Below, piece by piece: positions 34,702 through 45,680 of a stretch of DNA of 64,000 nt. The position numbers were made by a program, and so were the translations under genes. Under the pieces are notes generated by a model, which did not search any database, was not told the DNA's origin, and saw nothing but the letters and a program-made list of their open reading frames with translations. Origin of the DNA: Oreohelix idahoensis (taxonomy: Eukaryota; Mollusca; Gastropoda; Stylommatophora; Oreohelicidae); contig JAMPIV010016225.1 of assembly GCA_024509875.1 (NCBI GenBank), positions 62,001-126,000 of the forward strand. Reading direction: 5' to 3'. Numbering within the stretch: position 1 is the first letter of the stretch; the number at the start of each line of letters is the position of its first letter.

Positions 34702-36529
34702 GGTTGCTTATTCTTGTGTTTATCAATAATACACAATATTTTAACTTTTATGTATATGAATATGTCAGCTATATTCAATATTCACTCCACCAATCTTAGA
34801 TCACTTTATAATTGCAATAGTAGATGTATTCAGATGACCAATATGGAGTAATGAAAAAAATAGAAACCACAACAAGAACAGCAAGACAGGGTTCGAGCAA
34901 CTAAAGGAAATACAAATGGAAAACTAAGGAAATATATATGAATTAATTTAAACTAATGCTCCATTACAAATAGACAAGACAAGACGCATATCACAACAAT
35001 TATGACATCTATGAAATGAACGATAGTAAGATGAGAATAGACAATATTACAAACAATAATGCAACGAACTAAATAAAATATAACAATGACAGTACTAATG
35101 AGAACAAACAATAGATAAACATGACTACACAGCTAACAAAAATGGATCTGTTAAATTCAATAGAGGCAAACTTTTATACAACCAGCAGAATATGCTGGGT
35201 CCTCTATCTGAATCACACATATACTTCCCTACAGAACGCTTGATTTGTTCATTCGACCTAGCTTTCGCGGTATTGAATAATCACAAATCAAGTCTCTCCA
35301 TCCTGCCCTCTAGTTACAAAAATAAAAACACGTAATGAAAACACATATGGCGAAGTCAGATATCAGGCAAACAGATTGTATTCACAGCCAAGCCGTATGT
35401 AACAATAAACAGACTTATCTGTTGCCAAGAAAACAATCCCTCTTGAGACTTCGACAAGCAAGGGATGTAGTGATGATAGTAGCCTAGTTTCTGGTTAGGC
35501 TTAGATTTGCTTCATGCTGACATCGAAGGACATCGATATGGTCCATGATTTTTGATAGAATACTTGATTCTTTGATGAAGATAGTCAGTTCCTACGACTT
35601 CTATGTAATAATGGGTCACTTTTATAACTTAGTGACAACTTGAGGCACATTCATATTGATGGAAATCCCTTCCATTCATAAAAACGTTTGGCAGACGATG
35701 CGTGCCGCCATTTTGAATAAATTATCCTCGACTTGTTAGGCGCTCTTCAGCTTGTAAGGCATCCAATGGCTTGGCCCCCAGAGATGGTGCGGGGATAAAT
35801 TTGAGAATATATTATTATTTCAGGAACCGTCCTCCCGACGTCCTGTGGTAAGAGTGCATTAGACTAAAGGCTTGACACTCCCTATTACAGTGGCCTGCTG
35901 AATACCCTCCAGGGTTCTCCTTGTATATTCCATTTGAGGAATTATAGTATATATTTAAGATATGGCCAGTCACACACAATCTCCCTGGCCCGCACCACAG
36001 GTACTCAGTAACAAGGCCTAACTTCTTGGCACGATTCACATATATTTAATAACACAGTACTCCACATTGAGTATGGTATGACATCGTAGCTTTTACTAGC
36101 ACATGTCTCTACTGTCCTTGATTCTGATACTCTCAGTTTTAATGGAACAGTCAACTTACGTGCCCAAGAATTCCATACACACTGCTAAGACTAATCTGAC
36201 ATTATACAGTTAATGAATGCATAAGGCAGTGATGGTAATCGATCTTGCAGGTGCAATATAAAGATGCCCAAAGGCAATTAACACAATCTAGAATTAGGTC
36301 CTACTGGACACATTCCATGCATACTGGTCAAACGACACAAGCAGACTGCCGGTTAGAGACGCTAGCTTGTCCCAAATCAAAACTCACGTCTGCTGTCAAT
36401 TCAGAGCAGGAGTCAAGACGTCACTTCCTGCAACCACAGGATACCGTGTGTAAACAATATATATCGGGAAGTGATCGAATACAAAACATGATATGATATT
36501 TACTCATATCATTTACTCCCCCCTGGATT
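34702..36529 (-). other. leader of A and presumed LTR shared with the 3' end of B
   Basis: Sense-strand features: GGGGGGAG at 36516-36523 looks like a polypurine tract at B's 3' end, followed by TGATATGAG as a possible LTR start. TATAAAAG near 35172 is a TATA-box candidate. No second copy of this LTR exists in the window, so its ends are not established. No protein frame recognised. Confidence 0.45.
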
Positions 36530-36560
36530 AAAATAATGAAAAGGAACTTTTCATTATTTT
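36530..36560. other. perfect 14-bp inverted repeat (hairpin) beside a polypurine tract
   Basis: AAAATAATGAAAAG, GAA loop, CTTTTCATTATTTT: every base pairs. It lies at the 3' end of element B, directly before the G6 polypurine tract, and at the exact point where homology to element A stops (28482). Confidence 0.85.
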
Positions 36561-39489
36561 CATAGTACAATCTTAAAAGGTCACTGGAGAAACCATAATA
36601 CAATATCCAAATACTCAACTGTCATCATTATGATAGCACCTAGAGGCGTGCTCCATAATCGACAATTTAACACACAAGGTGTGGTATTTAGTAATAACAT
36701 AACTAAATCCATTATCGTTAGCAGACGCTCTTTTGACACAAATGTGAGGTAACTACATTAATTAGAAGGCAGCGAAGAAAAGTCAATATGTCAGTCATGG
36801 CACTCACACAGCATACCATGTCAACAAACGCCCTAAGTCGTGTCGGTATGTAAGTCTACCTATCTATCAAATGAAATGCGTAATAAGCAATCAAAGACAG
36901 AATAGAACATATGAGGCAGACAAATTAAAATATAAGTGATGACTGTGACTATGTCAAAATAATTATTAATATTTGTATGTATGCAATGTCATGTGGTGAA
37001 TGACAATGTTAATGAGATGTCATATGAAGATATATTACTTAATATCTACACATATGAAAGATATAGGTTATACTAAGTGTAAGGACCAATGTAATTCAAT
37101 TCACATAATGATACACTAATGAACCAATGTCATATCACTAGGGTTATTAAAACTGGTCATGTTAGACCATACACAGTTCTTCCTGTAGAAGTATTTAAAA
37201 GAATTAAAGTTTAAGTGAGTCACTAGTTCGCACAACATTGTTATTGATCCCTAGTTAAGTATATTTGGCGGAAAGAAATAGTTCATTGAAGAAAAACCAT
37301 TTTCCATCTATGTCGGTTGTCGATGTTTGTCTTCCATGCAATAGCATATACAGCACAGATACTATTGTTCTTTCTGTACTTGAGAATTTCATAAGTATGT
37401 GTTGAAATATAATTTATTTGTTATGTCCCTTTTTGAACTTTGTAGTCAGTAATTTTAGTTACTTCCCTTTTTACTCAACGTTAGAGACAGTTAATTAGTG
37501 CAAAACGTTTTGGAAATTGCAGCAAAGTATTTGAATTGTACCGACTTGGATTGACATACTGCCAAAAGTCATTGTACAACGTGTATGAAGTAGCGAAGTA
37601 TTGTTCTTGAGCAATTGCATTAGACATCATATGACGAACGCTTGAATATACATCTTGATTTAGGATGGACAGCAATTCATCATCATCATGCTGCTTGGCA
37701 TAGTGTCTCTAGTTTTTCAACCGTTATAAGTGCATGACGAAGCAATATGACTGTAATATCTGAAGTATGCACTATTTGAGTTAAAAGAAGGCATGTGCCT
37801 TAGTTCATGATGCTACCTTTTGCGAAATAATTCCTGACTTGTCCCAAAGGAAGTAGTGTTATTATTGAGCATCAAAGTTGGGTTGAAGCAGCATTTGCGG
37901 AGACAACTGGCGATAGCGGATGCTTCATGCATCTGGATAGAACATCGGCCATCACGTTCAACTTTCCTGCGATGGGTTTAATCTGGTAATTATAGGGTTG
38001 AAGGGCCAGTGAGGCACGCGCTGCTTTAGCATTCTTGAATCTCGCTGTTTTCAGGTAAGAAAGTGCCCTCTGGTCCGTCTCGAGTGTGAAACTTGCACCA
38101 AGCAGGTAGCGCTGTAGTTTAGAGAAGCAGAACACAAGAGCCAGTAGCTCTCTCTCAATGACCGAGTAACGCTGCTCCGTCGGCGTTAGCTTCCTGCTAA
38201 CATAAAGTGTTGGATGCAAACAGCCCTTCCATTCTTGCAACAGCGAACCTCCAATGGACGTTTTTGAAGCGTCGACTGTAAGAGTAAAATGTTTAGAAGG
38301 ATCAGGCAATCTCATTATAGGCAACTTGGAAAACAGACATTTTAATCTATTTAAAGCCACATGAACGTCTCGACTATAAACAAACCTATTTGGTGACTCT
38401 TTCTTCACCAATGATGACAACACAGACGTATACTCTGCAAAATTAGGGATAAACTTGCGATAAAAGTTTAGGAGCCCCAGAATACTTCTAACCTGTTTTT
38501 TTTGGTCTTAGGTATATCAAGGTTTAGAATCCTAGAGATAGTAGTATCCTCTGTTTTCAAAAAACCTCCTCCTACTTTATAACCTAAAAATGAAATCTCC
38601 TGAAATCCAATTTTAGTCTTAGATGGACGTGCAGATAAATTATGACGACGTAGAGTGGTAAGTAAGGATTGAATACCCTTCAAATGTTCATCCCATGATT
38701 GATGAAACAGACAAATGTCATCAATGTAAGTAATAAGGTCGTCTCTGTCAGAGAAGAGTCGTCTCATCATGCGAACGAAGGTCGCAGGTGCGTTTACTAA
38801 TCCAAAAGACATATAATTGAATTGAAAGAGTCCTAATGGGGTAGCAAATGCAGTATAAGGCTTGGATCGTTCCGTTAATGGTACTTGGAAATAGCCTTTA
38901 GACAGATCAAATTTAGAGAAAAATGTAGCCGTAGCTAGTCTATCCAATAAAGACTCCAACACGGGAAGTGGTTCCGCGTCGTGGATGGTGACCGAATTTA
39001 AACGTCTAAAATCTATGCATATACGTATAGATTTGTCTTTTTTCCGGATCAAAACCATCGGAAAACTATAAGGGGAATGAGATGGAGAAATGACATTTAA
39101 TTTCACCATCTGTTCTAGTTCCTCTTTAACTTGACATTGTAAATGTATAGGAATAGGGTAAGGTTTCAATTTAATTGGTTGAAAGTCTGTCAGAATAATA
39201 TCATGTTCGATGATATCAGTGTGTCCTGGGACATCAGTAAGGACATAAGCAAAAGAACGTAAGATAGAAGTAACCTGTTCTTTCTGGAAAGAAGATAGCG
39301 TTGGCGGTATATCAACATCTTTCCAACTTTCAGTAGACAAATAGTGAAGACTAGGTAATACTAATAGTGAGTCATTACCATCAGTCAAATCAGAATTTTC
39401 TTCCTGTATGACAGCCAAAGAAGAATGACGACAGACCGATTGATCAAGAGCTTCAAAGACTGGTCTCAGATATGGTGGACGTGCATGAA
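36559..39489 (-). repeat. B copy of the 2.93-kb near-identical direct repeat
   Basis: Partner of 28482-31410. Differences include two extra T at about 38493-38500, which break the RT frame, and a handful of substitutions (for example 36771, 39246, 39306). Confidence 0.95.
37872..38423 (-). pseudogene. pol: element B RNase H and RT connection, split from RT by a frameshift
   Basis: 183 codons matching the C-terminal part of element A pol almost exactly: LTVDASKTSIGG, YSVIERELLALV, LETDQRAL, NVMADVLSRC. It is separated from the RT frame by a +2 change in a T run (T8 here, T6 in A) at about 38493-38500. Catalytic residues are intact, but the frame is not joined to RT. Confidence 0.9.
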
Positions 39490-40640
39490 TAGGTGCATCA
39501 TGACGTGGACCTCTGGATTTAATCTCTTGACATACATTACAAGATCGACAATAGATTCGTATGTCCTTATTCACAGCAGGCCAAAAGAAAGATTCAAGAA
39601 CTCTAGCTTTAGTACGGGAAAAACCCATATGTCCAGCACACTGCGAATCATGCGCATGCTGTAAGATTTTAACTCTCATATTTTTAGGCACTAGGATTTG
39701 AGAATGAATGGACTTAGCGGAGTCTTGTACCATACGTACAAGTACGCCATTCTTCATCGTAACCCAAGATTTACGATTTGTATCCTTATTCGGATCACCT
39801 TTTGTTGCCAGAGTAAAGAATTTCTTTAGAGTAGGATCATCTTCCTGCTGTTTTATAAAGGAATCATGGGAAATCTCCAAGGGATCATCTTGGATCTGCG
39901 CATCATTATCTTCAGAATGTGAAGATTGTGGCATATTAAGAGCTTGAGCCCTAGTGATTACTGCATTGGCAGATTGCATATTAACATTTTCCCAATTAGA
40001 AATTTGCTGTGGAGTGCATTCTTTCACTCCGTGAATGCGACCGATGATAAGATCAGCGATCGGATTCGGCAAGAGACATGCTTGCACCTCTCCTGTAAAG
40101 AAAGGCGTAGCAATATTGATAATGGCAGTGGAGTACTTCTCCAATGTGCCACCAAATGTTACACATTTGACTATATTGCCTGTAGCTCGAGAAGGATTTA
40201 CGAGTGATTGCCTCACTCCGATGGTAGTGCACCCCGAATCGAAAAGAATTGATACTGGAGTACCATCTATTAAGCCTCTATTGAAAACAAGAGCACCCCT
40301 TCCATTATGTGCGATTGACGCAGGGAGAGCGGGAAGCGGGTGACCGCAGCTTAAAGTAGAAACTGTGGTTGGATCGAATAATGTTTTGCATTGCGAACAC
40401 TCAGATGCTCTAGCAAAATCGAAAGCGGAATTTGCTACACTATTGGAGTCTTTTTTATCATTATTCTGATTACCGGTGTCGTGGAACTCCTGTTGTGCAG
40501 AGTTAGCCTGGTAATAAGATTTACCATGTCTTTTGTGTTGTGATCTACCTCGGTTATAATTGTCTCTATAATTATTATTTCCCCTTTTATAACCCCTATT
40601 TGGGTTTGAATCATAATATTCATGATCATAATATCACGCT
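38468..40640 (-). pseudogene. pol: element B chimeric pol: protease, integrase zinc domain fused to RT
   Basis: An open frame from about 40640 to a stop at 38468. It has a CX2CX13CXH motif (CSQC...CGH) near 40390-40340, a protease DSG (ILFDSGCTTIGV) at about 40225, LIIGRIHG, ITRAQA, and the integrase zinc domain (HDSQCAGHMG, CRSCNVCQ). At 39481-39489 it jumps straight to sequence that in element A follows the integrase C-terminal module, so the whole catalytic core of integrase is missing. RT motifs follow (FSKFDLSKGYFQVPL, YIDDICLF). The frame then breaks after IPKTKK. This copy cannot make integrase. Confidence 0.92.
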
Positions 40641-42003
40641 CATTATACGGAGTATCCCTGTAATATTGGTTCTTTTCTCTCCATGAAGCACTTGGGTAGT
40701 TCCTATAGCTACTCCCCTTTCGAGAATGTCTAAAATTATGGGTACCCCTCGCGTGTCGAGGACTATCAGCCCGATTCCAGTTCTTCGAAGAAGAACCCTG
40801 ATTTGAGTGGTTATCTTGGTTTTGATATTTATTCCAATTAACCTTTTTATCAAATTTATTTTTAGCTCCTTGGAATTTGTGTGAGTAATTCTGATTATAT
40901 TCTGTTGCCGAAGCAACTGGCATACTCTCTTTGATGTTAGAGTTACTAAGAATCATGTCAGGGTGTGCCGTGGCATACTGGTCACAATATTCTTCCATTT
41001 GCTTTGATGTACTAGGTTTACGCTCATGTAAGAACTCTAGGAATGGTTTATTTACCGAAGACATGACCTTGTCTCTTAGCAATAAATCCGTAAGACCATC
41101 AAATGTTTTCTCTATTTTGGATAATTCAATCCATCGTGAGAGTGTAAGTCGTGCTTTTGAAATGAAATCTGAGAATTCTAAACCTACCTCAGGTCTCATT
41201 GTTTTAAACAAAAGACGATAACCTTCTTCTGACAGCTGATATCTCTTTATCAAAGCTGCCCTAATAGCATCATAATTATCCTTGTCGGCCTCTTCAACCA
41301 AAGATAACTTAGTCAGAGACTCCCCTTTTAAATTTTCAGACAACTGATGCACATACTGTGATTTGTCAACATTATGAGCTCGACAAGCACGTTCAAATCT
41401 ATCAAGCCAGAATGTTATATCATCACTGGCAGAGTTGAACGCTGGCACCTTGACCTTATAATTAAAAGGTTTACCATTACCACCAGATGCCTGATTAATA
41501 TTACTCATACTAGTCAATCTTAATTTCTCTAATTCAAACTCATGTTCTCTTATTGCTTTTCTCTCTTCAGCTTCTCTATCTAATCTTTTCTGTTCAGCTG
41601 CAGCAGCAGCTTCTAATTTTTTCTGTTCAGCTGCAGCAGCAGCTTCTAATTTTTTCTGTTCAGCTGCAACTTCTAATTTTTTCTGTTCAGCTGCAACTTC
41701 TAATTTTTTCTGTTCTGCATCAAATCTCCTTTCCTCCACTTGCATCTGCAATTTCTTTAGTTCAGCAGCAGTATCAGCTTCTTTTTCTAATCTTTTTTCT
41801 TCAGCCAGAGCTTTTCTCTCTTCAGCAGCAGCTTCTCTTTCTAATCTTTTCTCTTCAGCCAGAGTTTTTCTCTCTTCTGCAGCAGCTTTTCTCTCTTCTG
41901 CAGCTAATGCTTTGTCATATTGAGCAACAGCCCATTGTTCTAAGTCTTTCCCAGTCTTATCAAGAGATTTTCCTTGTGCAATAAAGTAATCTAATGTAGA
42001 CAT
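40435..42003 (-). CDS. gag: element B gag with repeat-expanded coiled coil
   Basis: 522 codons from ATG 42003 (MSTLDYFIAQGKSL). Residues ~30-160 form a coiled coil with near-perfect tandem copies of AEQKKLEVA and AEQKKLEAAAA (41575-41715). The capsid region (~175-330) has VPAFNSASDDITFWLDRF, IKRYQLSEEGYRLLF and LTDLLLRDKVMSSV, close to A and C. The tail is basic and Arg/Asn/Ser-rich. The last ~70 residues, from about 40640, are out of frame: the nucleocapsid-like sequence continues in the pol frame, one base away, so a single-base change at about 40640 probably split one gag-pol frame. No slippery heptamer was seen, so a programmed shift is less likely. Confidence 0.88.
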   Translation of the reverse strand: MSTLDYFIAQGKSLDKTGKDLEQWAVAQYDKALAAEERKAAAEERKTLAEEKRLEREAAAEERKALAEEKRLEKEADTAAELKKLQMQVEERRFDAEQKKLEVAAEQKKLEVAAEQKKLEAAAAAEQKKLEAAAAAEQKRLDREAEERKAIREHEFELEKLRLTSMSNINQASGGNGKPFNYKVKVPAFNSASDDITFWLDRFERACRAHNVDKSQYVHQLSENLKGESLTKLSLVEEADKDNYDAIRAALIKRYQLSEEGYRLLFKTMRPEVGLEFSDFISKARLTLSRWIELSKIEKTFDGLTDLLLRDKVMSSVNKPFLEFLHERKPSTSKQMEEYCDQYATAHPDMILSNSNIKESMPVASATEYNQNYSHKFQGAKNKFDKKVNWNKYQNQDNHSNQGSSSKNWNRADSPRHARGTHNFRHSRKGSSYRNYPSASWREKNQYYRDTPYNERDIMIMNIMIQTQIGVIKGEIIIIETIITEVDHNTKDMVNLITRLTLHNRSSTTPVIRIMIKKTPIV

Positions 42004-43188
42004 CTTGTCTTCTTAAATCAGAAACCTGAAAAAGTAAATAAATTACCCTATTTCACTTTAATGTGAGACAAGTCTATACCATAGACTTAGTCTTAGTGAA
42101 AAACTTGTATGGTTATTTTGTTTATCATATAACCAATGATAACTTGAGTACCTGTGGAAAACAATAACTGTATATCTCAAATACTGTGGGAGACAAGCCT
42201 TACAAAGGTCTTGTATACCCTAATGTAATCAATGATCACTTGAGTACCTGTGGAAAATAATATTTCCCTTTACCAATCACTTTGGGAGACAAGCCTTATA
42301 AAGGTCTTGTACATTTTGTTTTATAACAATAACAATCATAAAGTACTGATCTGTACTATAATATAAGTGTATTCCACTATACCTCATATGTCATATGTCA
42401 ACTAAAGACATTACAAAGGACAAACAAGAAAAGACAATCTGAAAACATTTGCAGAGATCAAATTAAATTAAATAGGAGAAATGAAAAAAAAAATGATCAC
42501 AGAATCCGTGATGATAACTGCAATAAGATAACAAGACAAATAACGCCACAGTGTATAAACATAAGGGTGTAAAGAAATCAAAAATAGAAAAGATTAGACC
42601 AACAAATGCAAACAAATCAAACAAAACTAAGGAACACAAAATTATTAACAAAAACAACGAAGAAAAGAACACCTCATCACAACTAACAGAAATAGCAGCA
42701 ACTTGTTGCTAACAAATTTCCAATTAAGAAAATGTGTACCTATAGAATACTAGTACCAGACCAATGTCACTCGGCATACCTTGTACTAGTCACCCAGAAC
42801 ATAAACTAATTTAATACATAACAAATAACATAAATGCATATATAATATAATATATGTGTTGTGGATAGCATGTGTTGCAAAGTATGCTCAGATTTAATAA
42901 ATTAGACTACCACTTTATTGAGTAATAGATTTGCTTTCTAACTATTACACTGTCCAATTTTTTTGAGCACATTAGAAGATCCACCGATGAAATTTGCACT
43001 TTATGTTCAACAATGCTCTTCTATTACAGCAGGATAAACAATCACTGGTTTAGAACACTGACTGTACTGTGCCAAATGTCAACAAGTGCTGTCCCAGATA
43101 TTGCTACACTTGTCAGAACAGGTCAAGCTGACATTGATTGTATAGCTGTCCTATTGGTATTGATGTGGTCAAACAAATGTTCTTGTAA
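42004..43188. other. element B leader and flank
   Basis: No coding region seen. Contains the tandem repeats at 42063-42320 and AT-rich sequence. B's 5' LTR must lie here or beyond, but I could not define it without a second copy. Confidence 0.45.
42063..42320 (-). repeat. imperfect tandem repeat, about 100-bp unit, in B leader
   Basis: Units share GAGACAAG[C/T]CT...TA...CTTGTA and CTTGAGTACCTGTGGAAAA with AATCAATGATCA between them. Two fuller units (about 42070-42185, 42190-42285) and a partial third (42287-42315). Confidence 0.75.
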
Positions 43189-43527
43189 CTGTAAAATGTG
43201 ATTCTCAACACAAGACTGCGTAGGCTGGACCCAGGGATTTGGCTCACCACTGTAAAGTTTGCTTGCACAACACACTGTTACTGTAAAATGTCAGTCTGTA
43301 AAGAAGTATCAGTTGTATACTGTAAACCTTCTGTAAAGTGTGGTGTATTCTCTTTCTTCTGTAAAGCTCCACTATCAATCACTGTAGCATGTTGTTTGTG
43401 GTGCCACTACTGTATGTGTCCATGGTAGTGTACAGAGTTGTCGAGATCAGGCATGCTCCAGTCTACCCAGCTGTAAATGGGTAACTCACCCTAGTCCTAA
43501 GTTAGGGAAGGCAAAGGCAGCTGTAAA
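43189..43527 (+). repeat. cluster of nine CTGTAAA motifs
   Basis: CTGTAAA starts at 43189, 43250, 43281, 43296, 43320, 43331, 43359, 43471 and 43521, each in otherwise different sequence. Spacing is irregular (11-112 bp). No open frame accounts for it. May be a decayed short tandem array or a set of binding sites. Confidence 0.55.
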
Positions 43528-45339
43528 CAGTAGTTTCCCTCTAAGGCTCCAGGGGAAGCAGGCCCTAAACTTGGTCACTTCAACCGACGCAGGATGGTGT
43601 AGATATGGGTAGAAGTGTAGAGTGTGTTTACCGCGAATGGTGTACTGTTCGTGTTCTGACCAATCTAAACACTCATTCACTTGTGTCTACAAGGCACCAA
43701 TGCAGACTGCTGGAATCTTTGTTTACACAGTTTATTTGGACGCTCACACTGGGACATAACGAGTAAATCATGGGTATGTTGACATATCAATTTGCAGGCA
43801 TACATAGTAGATCCTATGGCATGGCACATTCATAAATAATAGGTAGTACATCAATGGCCGCATCCCCTATCTGACTAAGCGCGTCAGTGAAGGCGGATCG
43901 GTAAGTAACTAAAGTTGCTTTATATTCACAGTTTATCATATTGTGAAACCACGATAAGGGGTTTTTATCCAAATTGAGATCTCCTTGCCACTGTCCGAAT
44001 AATAAGATACATGCCCCGTTCTTTAGACAGTGATCCAAAAAATGCGATGACAGGAATGTAACATGGCCGCCTACCTGAGTTGTCGCTCACTCGCTCACAG
44101 GAGGATATATATATAAGCCAAAGTTAATTTGCAATACATATGCATAATTTCATAAAGTTCCTCCATACAGATCTACCGTAATCCAGTTACCTCACGTAGA
44201 CACAATTACAGTATGGAGCCTGTCATCTCCGTCGATACAAATTTGACCCTAGCGTTGCGAAGCACAAAATTCCCGCTAGGCCTAACCGACCTGAGATCAT
44301 CAAAACAGGGACTGGAATTTCCTGGTGTCCGAATCATACATGGTACCGTACATTAGGAGAGTCTCTAACACAACTCTAGTAGAGACACAATCTCCTATAG
44401 AAGAAAAACTACTTCGTAAATCATTTTTACTGAAGAATATACCAGCCCTGGAAAAATGCATACCCGCCATTGTCACGGTACATCGGAACTCATCACGACT
44501 AGACAAGACAACTCCTACTTCCGCTAGAGCGGTGTAACAAGAATATAGTCCTGCCTACCCATCCAAAATATACAATATAGGACTGATTCTACTTGTACTA
44601 ATAATATGTAATACATATGAATTCAGGCCATAAACATAATAAGCAAATTAATCTATTTTCTGGCCCTAAGAAATAGGTACAGACAAGGGTGTCATATCCA
44701 TGCGCCGAATTAATATCAAGAACGATTACTCCTATAATCAACAGGGTAAAACAATTATGGATTATCTAGCCTTCCCCATAGACAGCATTTTCATACACAA
44801 ATGAATGAATGTCTATATCTTTTCCATATTAAATAGCCATATCGATTTTTGTAATATGTGCGTCAAAATATGCACGCAACACAGCACCAGTCGTGAATTT
44901 ACAGAGAAACGAAGAAGAGACGTAATGGGATTATTAACATTGGTGAAATGGAATTAACACCAGTGAGTAGTTAATCTGAGAAATAACAGATGGTAGAGGA
45001 CAAGAAGGCTAAGCATGAATTTCTTGGTCTGTGTACCACAGAGAGCTCAATGGTAATGTATTAAAACCGTAATGTATCTGCAATTGCTAATGTTTATTGG
45101 CTTAGGAACAGGAAGTGCCATACTAACCACCATGATAGCAATTCCTCATAACAATTATGTGCTGCAGACATTCGTTAGAACATGCTAGTGCAACATTACA
45201 AGCGCACCACAGTGCTGGTTCAGCAGCAACTGTAAATACTTGTGTAGTATCACTTTGTACAAATTTAACAGGAGCCACCCATGTACCGATTTAGATCAAC
45301 AAAATGCACATCATTTTAAAAAATGTTAACCTGCAAAAT

Positions 45340-45680
45340 CTAACGTTTGACTCGTACTTATTGTGTACTAGCACTGTTAGATATTAATTCACCATTTAAA
45401 AACTCTATTGATGTCTTCAATCACCATCTCGTTGAACATTTTACAAATCTAGTTACCATCTCGTGGGGTTTTCCATTACATTACTCATTCCCTTTACAAA
45501 TTGCTTTGTACTGTAATGTTTTTCAAATATGCTTTTCCTTTTGTATTTTCTAATATTTTTTTTATGAGTTTTATTATTGTCCATTTTGTTTATTGGACCC
45601 TCATTGTTTGTCTGCTGTTAGGATTTGTCGACATTCCGATGTTTTGTTGCATCACTGAAATTCGACGTGCGAGTCGCCAA
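45340..45680 (+). repeat. diverged direct repeat, copy 1
   Basis: CATCTCGTGGGGTTTTCCAT and the following ATTACTCATTCC resemble CATCTCGTGGAATGTTCCAT and GTTACTCATTTG at about 51779-51810, and AT-rich neighbours (TTTATTATT...TGTTTAT) keep the same order. Probably an old dispersed repeat. Confidence 0.5.

Noticed and set aside
40435..40640. Programmed gag-pol frameshift in element B
   Set aside because: Element A has gag and pol in one frame, nucleocapsid-like sequence continues in the pol frame from 40640, and I saw no slippery heptamer in the overlap. A point indel is simpler.
41553..41984. 143-codon plus-strand Leu/Gln/Phe-rich frame
   Set aside because: Antisense of the repetitive gag coiled coil of element B; the apparent repeats reflect the sense repeats.
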